Part shown: positions 44,778 to 52,613 of the stretch, piece by piece
Layout: the number at the start of each line of letters is the position of its first letter
How positions within the stretch are numbered: the first letter of the stretch is position 1
Origin: a bacterium
GTDB taxonomy: Bacteria > Patescibacteriota > Saccharimonadia > Saccharimonadales > UBA4665
NCBI GenBank assembly: GCA_021850865.1
Contig: JAJZKN010000001.1
Span: forward strand, 1 to 64,000
Length of the DNA: 64,000 bases
Direction of reading: 5' to 3'
The notes under the pieces: generated by a model
Seen by the model: only the letters and a program-made list of their open reading frames with translations
What the model was told of the DNA's origin: nothing
Databases searched by the model: none
Position numbers and translations under genes: made by a program

Positions 44778-44805
44778 TTGCATTATTAATTCCGCTGGAT
44801 ATAAT
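44778..44805 (+). promoter_or_regulatory. Putative promoter of ndh
   Basis: TTGCAT (44778-44783), 16-base spacer, perfect TATAAT (44800-44805), then eleven bases to the ATG at 44817. The mRNA leader would be about five bases at most. Confidence 0.7.
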
Positions 44806-44816
44806 TAAAAAAGGTT

Positions 44817-46025
44817 ATGGCAAAAGAAAAAGTACTAATTGTCGGCGGCGGGTTCGCCGGCGTCAAAGCCGCATTGGAACTGGAAGGCGACGACCGGTTC
44901 GAAGTCACGCTGCTATCCAACAGCGACAATTTCCGCTACTATCCGACTCTCTACCATGTGGCTACTGGTGGCCAGCGCTCCAACGCCAGCATCCCGCTTA
45001 GAAGTATTTTCGCAGGCAAGAACGTTAGAATTAAACACGGCGAAGCAACGACTCTGAACCGCTTGGAAAAAAACGTCAGCACCAAGGACGGGGAAAGCTA
45101 CGAATTCGACACGCTTATTCTAGCGTTGGGAGTAGTCACTAATTATTTCCATATCCCCGGACTCGAAGAATTATCCTATGGAGTAAAAAGCGTCGCCGAC
45201 GTCGAGCGGCTGAAATCACATCTACATGATCAAATGGTCAACGACCACAAGCCGGATTTGAATTATGTTATTGTCGGCGCCGGACCAACCGGCATCGAAC
45301 TGGCTGGCGCTTTGTCCGAATATCTCAAACATCTGATGCGGCAGCACGGGATCAGCGGACGAACGATTCATATCGATTTAATTGAAGCCTCGCCCAGGTT
45401 ACTGCCAAAATCTCCCCCCGACACGGCAAAGATTGTCAAAAGACATTTGGAGCGCAAGGGAGTTAAACTGTTTCTCGGACAGGCCGTACAAGGAGAAACC
45501 GCCAATGAACTACTGGTTAACGGCAAACCGATTCAAAGCCATACCGTTATCTGGACAGCGGGAACGACCAATAATCCGTTTTTTGCTAATAACAGTTTCG
45601 TTATTTCCACGAACCATAAAGTTGCAACCGACGTCTTTTTACAAGCCGAAGAAAACATTTTTGTCCTGGGAGATAACGCCAATACTCCGTTTAGCGGACT
45701 GGCTCAAACTGCTGTTAGCGACGGTAAATATGTGGCGGATAATCTTAAGCGGCGGAAGTCGAACAGAATGATGAAGAGTTACCATATCCGCCAACCGATT
45801 ACCGTCATACCGGTCGGCGAGAACTGGGCGGCGGTAACCCGCGGTCAACTGCGGGTTTACGGACGACTTGGCTGGGCGCTGCGACAACTGGCCGATTTCT
45901 GGGCCTTTCACGATTACGAACCCTGGATTCAGGCCGGCCGACAATGGCTGACCTACTATGGAAGCGAAGAAAATTGCCAGGTTTGTCTGGAAAATAAAAC
46001 ACATATAATTAAGCATGGTCTTTAG
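44817..46025 (+). CDS. ndh: Type II NADH dehydrogenase (NDH-2)
   Basis: Single-subunit flavoenzyme that passes electrons from NADH to quinone without pumping protons. FAD-binding VGGGFAGVKAALEL at the start, then ILALGVVTNYF, NAD-binding IVGAGPTGIELAGAL (near residue 155), and FVLGDNANTPFSGLAQTA with the late FAD motif. 402 aa is typical. The C-terminal third (RLGWALRQLADFWAFHDYEPW) is amphipathic and could attach to the membrane. It is divergent from the dehydrogenase-cyo operon, so NADH and 2-hydroxyacid would feed the same quinone pool and oxidase. Confidence 0.94.
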   Translation: MAKEKVLIVGGGFAGVKAALELEGDDRFEVTLLSNSDNFRYYPTLYHVATGGQRSNASIPLRSIFAGKNVRIKHGEATTLNRLEKNVSTKDGESYEFDTLILALGVVTNYFHIPGLEELSYGVKSVADVERLKSHLHDQMVNDHKPDLNYVIVGAGPTGIELAGALSEYLKHLMRQHGISGRTIHIDLIEASPRLLPKSPPDTAKIVKRHLERKGVKLFLGQAVQGETANELLVNGKPIQSHTVIWTAGTTNNPFFANNSFVISTNHKVATDVFLQAEENIFVLGDNANTPFSGLAQTAVSDGKYVADNLKRRKSNRMMKSYHIRQPITVIPVGENWAAVTRGQLRVYGRLGWALRQLADFWAFHDYEPWIQAGRQWLTYYGSEENCQVCLENKTHIIKHGL

Positions 46026-46061
46026 CACGAAATTTTAGAGCAATAGCTTACAATATGACTT

Positions 46062-49000
46062 ATGAGCAGGCTATCGGCAGCCTATTTGACGGCGTACCAA
46101 AAATTAAATCCGGAGCAAAAACGGGCAGTTGATCTGATCGACGGTCCGGTGCTGGTCATCGCCGGTCCGGGCACCGGCAAAACCCAGCTACTATCAACCA
46201 GAGTCGGCCGCATTCTGGAAATGACCGATGCGGCGCCACAAAACATACTCTGCTTAACGTTCAGTGAAGCCGCCGCCTTCACCATGCAAAACCGCTTAGT
46301 GCAGCTGATCGGCAGTGCGGCCTACGAAGTCAACGTTTCCACTTATCACAGTTTTGGCAGCGAGCTAATCAGGAGCTATTTGAAGGAAGACGTCCGGCCG
46401 GCCGATGAACTGATCCTGCATGGCGTATTGAGCGAAGTACTGACATCACTAGACTACAGCAATCCCCTTAAAAAAGATTACTACATCGGCAGCATCAAAG
46501 AACTAATCAGCGGATACAAACGCGCTTTAATTACTCCGAATCAACTCGAGCAAATTTGCACCGCCAACGAAGAATTCATTTTAGCGGCCACCGAGATGGT
46601 TAAATTAAACATTCAGCCGACGCCGCGAATTAACATTAAAGAGCTGCCCGCCTACCGTAATTTACTGGCCGCATCGGACCAACTACCCACAACGGCAGAG
46701 GACTTGCCGATCGATAAAGTTACGCCGCTGAAAACTATTTGGCTTGAACAGCTAAGCAGTGCTATTGACGACTGCAGCGAATCAGGCAAAATGACCGCGC
46801 TAAGCAAATGGAAAAGCAGCTGGCTGGAAAAAGACGCTACCGCTCAACTAAGAGTCACCGGGCTAAAAACACTCAGCCGTCAACGAGCATTCAGTGAAAT
46901 ATTCACGCGTTACAACACCGCCCTGAAGGATAAGGGGCTTTATGATTACGACGATATGATTATGCACGCAATCGACGGACTGAACGCTCAACCCGACTTA
47001 AAGTACAGTCTGCAGGAACGTTATTTATATATCCTGCTTGATGAATTCCAGGACACCAACGAAGCACAATTCAGTTTGGTCGAACTGCTCAGCGATAATC
47101 CAATTAACGAGCGGCGACCGAACATCCTGGCGGTCGGCGACGACGATCAGGCGGTTTACGCATTTCAGGGTGCCCACTATTCACATATGCAGCGGTTTTA
47201 CCAAAATTACGACAAGGTCGAGATAATCAGCCTGAAAACCAACTACCGCTCGACGGAGGGTATTATCCGGCTGGCCGACTCAATCCGCGGCCAAATCGAG
47301 GACCGGCTCAATTTAGCTCCAAAACTGCTTGAACCGTCAATAGATACCCGACAGACAAATGCAAAGAAAAAAGAAGAGATCAAACGGGTCGAACTTAAGT
47401 TGGACGTCGAACAATTAGCCTGGGTCGGGGAGTACATCAATAAACTGATTAAAAAGGGCGAGGTCGCCGCGGACGAAATTGCCGTACTGGCGCCAAAACA
47501 CAAATACTTGATTGATTTAATACCCTACTTAAGCGCTCAGGGCATACCAATCAGCTACGAACAAAAAGATAATATCCTGGAGAGCGAACGGCTGGTTGAT
47601 CTAATAAACGGCGGGCGGCTGATAGTAGGGCTTAGCACCAACGATAACTCGACAGCCGATGCGCTCTGGCCGGTAGTTTTAAGCCAGCAGCAGTGGTCTC
47701 TTCCGGCATCTTTGATCTGGGAGTTTTCCTGGCAAGCCCGGGACGGTCATAAATCCTGGAGCGAGATATTGCTGACTCACCAAAAGACCGGGCCGATTGC
47801 CTTATTCTTTATCCGGCTGGCGCAGATTGAACGCTATACGCCATTTGAAAGCATGCTCGGTTACTTACTTGGCAGCCGTGAGCTGGAACTGAACGAAGAC
47901 GACGTCAAAACGTTCGTTAGCCCGTTTTATTCAACCTACTTTGCCGGGCTGGACGATCCCGACCAGTCGATGATTAAAGCCGGCCAGTGGAAATTAATCG
48001 GTCAACTGACCATCTTAAGGGCTCGGGCCATTGCGTCGTCCGAAGAAAGTTTAACTTTGAGCGGCCTGATCAGCCTAATTGACGCTTACAAAGCGGCTGG
48101 ACTGAAAATAATCGATTCAAACCCATTTCAAAGCAGCGACCGCGCCGTCAACTTAATGACTGCTTTTGCTGCCAAGGGAAGAGAATTCCGGGTAGTTATT
48201 CTGATTGACCTAACTGACCAGGCTTGGGGCGCATCCGCCAGGGAACGGACATCATCAATTGCGCTGCCGCCAAACCTATCTCAAGTCAGAGCCGGTTCAA
48301 GCAGCAGCGACGACCGCCTCAGACTGCTGTTTGTGGCCGCTTCGCGGGCCAAACAACAGCTACTTCTTACAAGTTACCAGGAGGATCTAGCCGGCTCTAA
48401 GACCAGTCCGCTAAGATACTTAAACGAAACTGGCGACAATGAAAAGGGCATACTCAGTCCGTATTTACCAACTAACAGCCAGACGGTGCTCACACCGAAC
48501 ATACCGCCCCAATCAGAAAAACTGCTGGCCAAACCGCTATGGTTTGATGCCTTCCATATGGATTACGGCCGCGATTTAAAGCGGCAGGCACTGCTTAAAG
48601 ACCGGTTAAGCAAATTTGTCTTGAGCGCCACCAAGTTAAACGACTATACCGACGTGTCCCGTGGCGGCCCAGGCAAATTTTATCTAGACAACATTTTACA
48701 GTTTCCAAAAACCCAGCCGCTGAGCGCTCAGTACGGTACGGCCATGCACCTAAGTATGGACTGGCAGTTCCGGCAGGCGAAAGCACTTGGCCGACAGCCA
48801 AAGCTTAATGAAGTCATCGCTCAGTTTACCAAACAACTGGCTGGGCGGCGGTTGCCGCCTGAAGACTATCAGAAGTTTCTGGCCAGGGGCGAAAACGCCC
48901 TGACGAGCTACTTTAGCCAACAAACGCTACCTATTGAATTTAACAATCAAGATCTAAGCGAAGAGACCTTCAGTACCGTTTTTGGCGATAATAATATCCG

Positions 49001-49424
49001 CTTAAACGGAAAAATCGACCGGCTTATTGTCGACAAGAAAACAAAAACTATAACGATTGTCGATTTCAAAACAGGCGATAGTTATGAGCGGATGAGCAAC
49101 TCCGACATTCGGTCAATGCACCATAAACGCCAACTTTATTTTTACAAACTGCTAATTGAGCTCAGCGGCCGATTTAACGGCTACAGTGTTAGTGGCGGCA
49201 TAGTCCAATTCATTGAACCGGAATCCGCATTTGGCACACTCGGCCAATTCAAACAGGTTAATATTACTTTTGATAGCGATTATTTTGCTCAAACCAAAAA
49301 ATTAATTGAAGCTGTTTGGGCTAATATTCTCAGTCTTAATTTTAAAACCCAGAAAAACTACAAGCAAACGGCGGCCGGCATAAGGGAATTTGAAGCCGAA
49401 TTAATCAAGTCGCTTAATATCTAA
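46062..49424 (+). CDS. UvrD/PcrA-type helicase fused to a PD-(D/E)XK nuclease
   Basis: 1120 aa. SF1 motor: Q-motif region LNPEQKRAVDL, Walker A AGPGTGKTQLL, LLDEFQDTNEAQ (motif II), LKTNYRSTEGI, and late motifs including NLMTAFAAKGREFRVV and RLLFVAASRAKQQL. The C-terminal 250 residues form a RecB/AddB-like nuclease: GTAMHLSMDW, LNGKIDRL and IVDFKTGDSYER (the D and D-x-K metal ligands). It resembles AddA-like end-processing enzymes in one chain, a set-up seen in CPR genomes. No partner AddB gene is adjacent. Terminal exonuclease-helicase repair is inferred. A TACAAT lies seven bases before the ATG. Confidence 0.92.
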   Translation: MSRLSAAYLTAYQKLNPEQKRAVDLIDGPVLVIAGPGTGKTQLLSTRVGRILEMTDAAPQNILCLTFSEAAAFTMQNRLVQLIGSAAYEVNVSTYHSFGSELIRSYLKEDVRPADELILHGVLSEVLTSLDYSNPLKKDYYIGSIKELISGYKRALITPNQLEQICTANEEFILAATEMVKLNIQPTPRINIKELPAYRNLLAASDQLPTTAEDLPIDKVTPLKTIWLEQLSSAIDDCSESGKMTALSKWKSSWLEKDATAQLRVTGLKTLSRQRAFSEIFTRYNTALKDKGLYDYDDMIMHAIDGLNAQPDLKYSLQERYLYILLDEFQDTNEAQFSLVELLSDNPINERRPNILAVGDDDQAVYAFQGAHYSHMQRFYQNYDKVEIISLKTNYRSTEGIIRLADSIRGQIEDRLNLAPKLLEPSIDTRQTNAKKKEEIKRVELKLDVEQLAWVGEYINKLIKKGEVAADEIAVLAPKHKYLIDLIPYLSAQGIPISYEQKDNILESERLVDLINGGRLIVGLSTNDNSTADALWPVVLSQQQWSLPASLIWEFSWQARDGHKSWSEILLTHQKTGPIALFFIRLAQIERYTPFESMLGYLLGSRELELNEDDVKTFVSPFYSTYFAGLDDPDQSMIKAGQWKLIGQLTILRARAIASSEESLTLSGLISLIDAYKAAGLKIIDSNPFQSSDRAVNLMTAFAAKGREFRVVILIDLTDQAWGASARERTSSIALPPNLSQVRAGSSSSDDRLRLLFVAASRAKQQLLLTSYQEDLAGSKTSPLRYLNETGDNEKGILSPYLPTNSQTVLTPNIPPQSEKLLAKPLWFDAFHMDYGRDLKRQALLKDRLSKFVLSATKLNDYTDVSRGGPGKFYLDNILQFPKTQPLSAQYGTAMHLSMDWQFRQAKALGRQPKLNEVIAQFTKQLAGRRLPPEDYQKFLARGENALTSYFSQQTLPIEFNNQDLSEETFSTVFGDNNIRLNGKIDRLIVDKKTKTITIVDFKTGDSYERMSNSDIRSMHHKRQLYFYKLLIELSGRFNGYSVSGGIVQFIEPESAFGTLGQFKQVNITFDSDYFAQTKKLIEAVWANILSLNFKTQKNYKQTAAGIREFEAELIKSLNI

Positions 49425-49439
49425 ATCGGGCTTAAAAAA

Positions 49440-49468
49440 ATATATCTGCCCGTTAAGAGCAGATATAT
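49440..49468. terminator. Bidirectional intrinsic terminator
   Basis: ATATATCTGC (49440-49449), nine-base loop, GCAGATATAT (49459-49468). On the minus strand it is followed by seven T, a good terminator for the aquaporin gene; on the plus strand by CTATTTT, weaker, for the helicase gene. Confidence 0.75.
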
Positions 49469-49511
49469 CTATTTTACCTATCCTAAGCTTTTGGTTTGAT
49501 TAACGTTATGT

Positions 49512-50330
49512 CTAACGTCGAGTGGTCCGGCGAGACGATGAGGTCTTGCGGCCAGCACCTGTTGACTTTTTAGCAGTACTTGAGCGTTTTGACGCAGTAG
49601 TGCTTGTGCGGGTTGTCGAACGGCTGCTGGATGCGGACGGAGCCACAGCAGCAGTCTCGGCGACCAGTCTGGAAGCTTTGCTACCCAAGCTTTCAGCCGG
49701 CGCGAAAAAGATCCAGTAAAGGTTAACACCAATTACCGCACCCAATACCGGGCCAAGCAGGTATGTACCCCAGCCCATCGATCCAGCAAAGGCGAAGGCC
49801 CTGACAGCTAGAGCGACAGCCGGATTAACAATACCGATACCGGCGGCGGCAGCGACAATGATCGCCAGCGTGTATGAACCGCCGAGCATTAATGCACGTT
49901 TGGTTCCCTTAAAGTCACGGAAGTATGCCGCACCGTAAGCCAGTGCGAGGATTAATCCACCGACGGCTTCAGCAAACAGCACTCTGGCGCTGTAATGGCC
50001 GCCAATCGCTTGCATTGGAGACGACACGAAATAGTGATATACACCATACGCCGCCCAACCGCCAAGCATCTGCATGACCACATTTAACGCACCGACGGTC
50101 ACGCCAATCTTTCTGGCGGTCATTAAGGCAATGGTAACTGCCGGGTTCAATTGAGCTCCCGACACACTGCCAAAATAATAAACTGCAATCGCAACCGCCG
50201 CACCGGCTGCAATAGCTATGAAGTATGGTATCCCGATAGTTGAACGTTGGACGCTTAGGAACACCAACGCCAGGATACCGGTGCCTAGAAACTCCGCAAG
50301 GAGCGTAGCCACCTTTTGTCTTCCAAACAT
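49512..50330 (-). CDS. Aquaporin (MIP family) with basic Ser/Thr-rich tail
   Basis: 272 aa. Six-helix channel with the two NPA boxes, GAQLNPAVTIA and GIVNPAVALAVR; after the second NPA comes the expected filter Arg. It passes water or small neutral solutes; the subtype is not determined. The last 55 residues after the final helix are unusual: rich in Ser, Thr, Arg and Lys (for example SSSRSTTRTSTTASKRSS), with histone H1-like composition. A strong ribosome-binding site, AAGGAGGT, precedes the ATG. The terminator at 49440-49468 ends the transcript. Confidence 0.95.
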   Translation of the reverse strand: MFGRQKVATLLAEFLGTGILALVFLSVQRSTIGIPYFIAIAAGAAVAIAVYYFGSVSGAQLNPAVTIALMTARKIGVTVGALNVVMQMLGGWAAYGVYHYFVSSPMQAIGGHYSARVLFAEAVGGLILALAYGAAYFRDFKGTKRALMLGGSYTLAIIVAAAAGIGIVNPAVALAVRAFAFAGSMGWGTYLLGPVLGAVIGVNLYWIFFAPAESLGSKASRLVAETAAVAPSASSSRSTTRTSTTASKRSSTAKKSTGAGRKTSSSRRTTRR

Positions 50331-50410
50331 TTTTGGAACCTCCTTAATTTATACCCCTAAGCCTACCGTGATTCTAACTAATTGTAAATAGGGCTTAAGC
50401 ATAAGTACGG

Positions 50411-51346
50411 TTAAGTACGGGTAATAATGCCTAGTGACGGATCGGATAGTACCGCCGCCGCCGCGAGATTGTAATAGAGTGATGCGGTGAATGCCAGCTC
50501 TTTTTGTTCTGTCGTTTCATAAAGCAAATCAGCCGATTTTTTCAACCCGGCAATGTTGACGTAAAAAGCTTGTAATTTATTGTCGTAGGCTTCGCTTAAC
50601 TTTGCCCGGTTCAAACCGATATTGTCACGAAAATCCAGCACCAACGCAACCTCACGATGCAACCCGTGAAGAGTCTCAATCGCATCCGTACCGGCAGCTT
50701 TAATCATCGCCTGCCGCAAATCCTTTCCGCCGGTAGCGTATGGTCGCTTAGTCCGGTTAAGCTCACATAAACCCGAGGCTCTGCCAATAATTATCTGTTC
50801 GTGATCTTCATTAATGTTAAGGCCGAGGTCTCTGCCGGTTTGCGAGTCAACTAGGCCTTCGAGTACTTGTTTGATATCAGGCGCATAGTCGCGCAGGTAA
50901 CTAAGCACGCAAAGCGAGTTGGGATCAACGGGGCCGAACTTATCCTCTCCGCCGCAACCGCAAGAAAACCCGCTGGCATGCTCATCGTCATGTCCGCCAA
51001 TACTTATACCGCGAGCAGTAAAATAATCATAAACGCCCAGCGCATGGTCTTTAGCGGTCATGCCGTCCAGGTAATAACGTTGCGGACCGAGGGCGTCGGC
51101 GGCAACTGAGCTAAAACTGCCGCCAATGGCACTGGCGCCCTTCAACAAACGAGTTCGCCCATCCGCACAGTGTACGGGAATTTGTAAGTAAATTTGATCA
51201 TAAAACTGATCGGATAACGCCAGCTCTTTGGTGAATTCATTAAGCGTATCCACGCTATATTCGCCGGCGGCAATATGACTATTTGGACCAATCGAACCGC
51301 GTCCAATTGAAAACCTCTGCTCGGTTAATTGGCTTTGCGCTAACAT
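50411..51346 (-). CDS. Putative zeta-type (cadmium/zinc) carbonic anhydrase
   Basis: 311 aa, soluble. The motif HCADGR gives Cys60-x-Asp62-x-Arg64, and GGHDDEHASGFSCGCGG gives His119 and Cys129/Cys131. In diatom cadmium carbonic anhydrase the metal ligands are Cys, His and Cys, with the C-x-D-x-R motif and ten residues between His and the second Cys; the same ten-residue spacing is seen here. This assignment rests on those motifs and was not checked against a database. The start at 51346 was chosen for AGGTGA four bases before it; the GTG at 51361 overlaps an Fnr-like half-box. It is divergent from the flavin reductase cluster. Confidence 0.55.
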   Translation of the reverse strand: MLAQSQLTEQRFSIGRGSIGPNSHIAAGEYSVDTLNEFTKELALSDQFYDQIYLQIPVHCADGRTRLLKGASAIGGSFSSVAADALGPQRYYLDGMTAKDHALGVYDYFTARGISIGGHDDEHASGFSCGCGGEDKFGPVDPNSLCVLSYLRDYAPDIKQVLEGLVDSQTGRDLGLNINEDHEQIIIGRASGLCELNRTKRPYATGGKDLRQAMIKAAGTDAIETLHGLHREVALVLDFRDNIGLNRAKLSEAYDNKLQAFYVNIAGLKKSADLLYETTEQKELAFTASLYYNLAAAAVLSDPSLGIITRT

Positions 51347-51360
51347 AGTTTCACCTGACA

Positions 51361-51372
51361 CAATTTATATCA
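51361..51372. promoter_or_regulatory. Fnr-like box A (imperfect)
   Basis: CAATTTATATCA, differing from the perfect box at 51410 in two bases. It lies 14 bases before the carbonic anhydrase start, suitable for repression of that gene by promoter or start-site occlusion. Confidence 0.4.
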
Positions 51373-51409
51373 CTCCAATTCTTAATAAATTAGGTTTTTG
51401 AATTTAGTA

Positions 51410-51421
51410 TGATTTATATCA
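51410..51421. promoter_or_regulatory. Fnr-like box B
   Basis: TGATTTATATCA, matching TGAT-N4-ATCA of the Crp/Fnr family (FNR consensus TTGAT-N4-ATCAA). The identical 12-mer, on the other strand, occurs at 62732-62743. It lies between the divergent carbonic anhydrase and flavin reductase genes, about 64 bases from each start. Confidence 0.6.
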
Positions 51422-51484
51422 CAAGTCGTCATAATAATACCCCTGTCCAACTAAATCAAGTAACTGATAGCTTTGTTTTAGCGG

Positions 51485-52585
51485 ATGAACGGTTTTCATG
51501 TTAAATTAATGGTAATGCTTACCTATCTGGTCCAAGAAAGCAAAAAGATCTCTCCCTCAACGCTGCTTCTCACACTTAAACGCGACGAAGCTGAACGGCC
51601 ATTGTCGTTTCAGCCCGGACAATATGCGGCAATTAACTTCGAACATCGTGGTCGAAAATCGCCGACACGCTGTTTTTCCATCGTTAGTGCGCCGACCGAC
51701 CAAGACGTGCTGCAGTTCAGTATGCGGGTTAGGGGAAAGTTCACTACCGCGGTCAGCAACCTGGAAGCGGGCGACTTGGTCAATGTTAGCGGGCCGTTTG
51801 GCGGTTTCGTCTTTGATCTTGCCCGGGACAAGGAAGCAGTGTTTTTGGCCGGCGGCATCGGGATTACGCCGTTTATCAGTATGATGCGACACTTGGTGAG
51901 ATTGCGGGCCGACAACAACGTCGTGCTGCTCTATAGCGCCCAAAGTCAGGACGACATTCCGTTTGCCGATGAGCTCATGTCGATCCAAAAAACCCATCCA
52001 AACCTGAAAACGTTGTTCGTCATCGGCAAGCCGCCAGTTGACAAACTGCCTCCGGCGCATGTGATTGAAGGTAATATCTCCGAGGATGTGTTAAATAAAG
52101 TGACCGGCGGGGATTATAGCCGCCAGAAATTTTTTGCTTGCGGGCCGCCGGGGTTTATGGGCGCAATGTCGGCGATGATCCTGAAAAAAGGCGTACCGCG
52201 CAATCGAATGCTCACTGAAGCTTTTACTCAATCTTCACCGAAGCAAACATCAATTTTACGCAGTTGGCCGGCCAATGTCTACGCGCTCAGCACTATCGGC
52301 GTGATTCTCGGAAGTTTCGTGGTCATGGAAAGCGATCTGCTCAGATCGTTGCCGCCGGTTACCACCACGGCACCAACTAAGAATGCACCATTTTTAGTAA
52401 CTAACGCCCGAAAAGAACAGCTGGACCAATTGGTTAATGGCATCCCGATTACACCGAGCGTTGTACCGACGCCGTCGTCAAGCCAAATAGCCGGTTCGGG
52501 TTCTTCTTCGACCGCTAACACGCCGCCGCCGACTTTCGCGCCGGTTTTTGCACCGCCAACCACAACCCCCTCCAAACTACCGTGA
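51485..52585 (+). CDS. Ferredoxin-NADP reductase-like flavoprotein with C-terminal membrane anchor
   Basis: 366 aa. The FAD-binding RCFSIVSAP (R-x-x-S), the GPFGGF turn, AGGIGITPFISMMR of the NAD(P) site and FFACGPPGFMGAM are typical of this family. A helix at about 266-284 is followed by about 80 residues rich in Pro, Thr and Ser, probably outside, so the flavin domain faces the cytoplasm. It may supply electrons from NAD(P)H to the ferric-reductase-like protein two genes downstream. ATG starts at 51509 or 51515 are alternatives; no ribosome-binding site decides. Confidence 0.82.
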   Translation: MNGFHVKLMVMLTYLVQESKKISPSTLLLTLKRDEAERPLSFQPGQYAAINFEHRGRKSPTRCFSIVSAPTDQDVLQFSMRVRGKFTTAVSNLEAGDLVNVSGPFGGFVFDLARDKEAVFLAGGIGITPFISMMRHLVRLRADNNVVLLYSAQSQDDIPFADELMSIQKTHPNLKTLFVIGKPPVDKLPPAHVIEGNISEDVLNKVTGGDYSRQKFFACGPPGFMGAMSAMILKKGVPRNRMLTEAFTQSSPKQTSILRSWPANVYALSTIGVILGSFVVMESDLLRSLPPVTTTAPTKNAPFLVTNARKEQLDQLVNGIPITPSVVPTPSSSQIAGSGSSSTANTPPPTFAPVFAPPTTTPSKLP

Positions 52586-52613
52586 TTAGAACAGCACAAA
52601 TAACAAAATAGCT

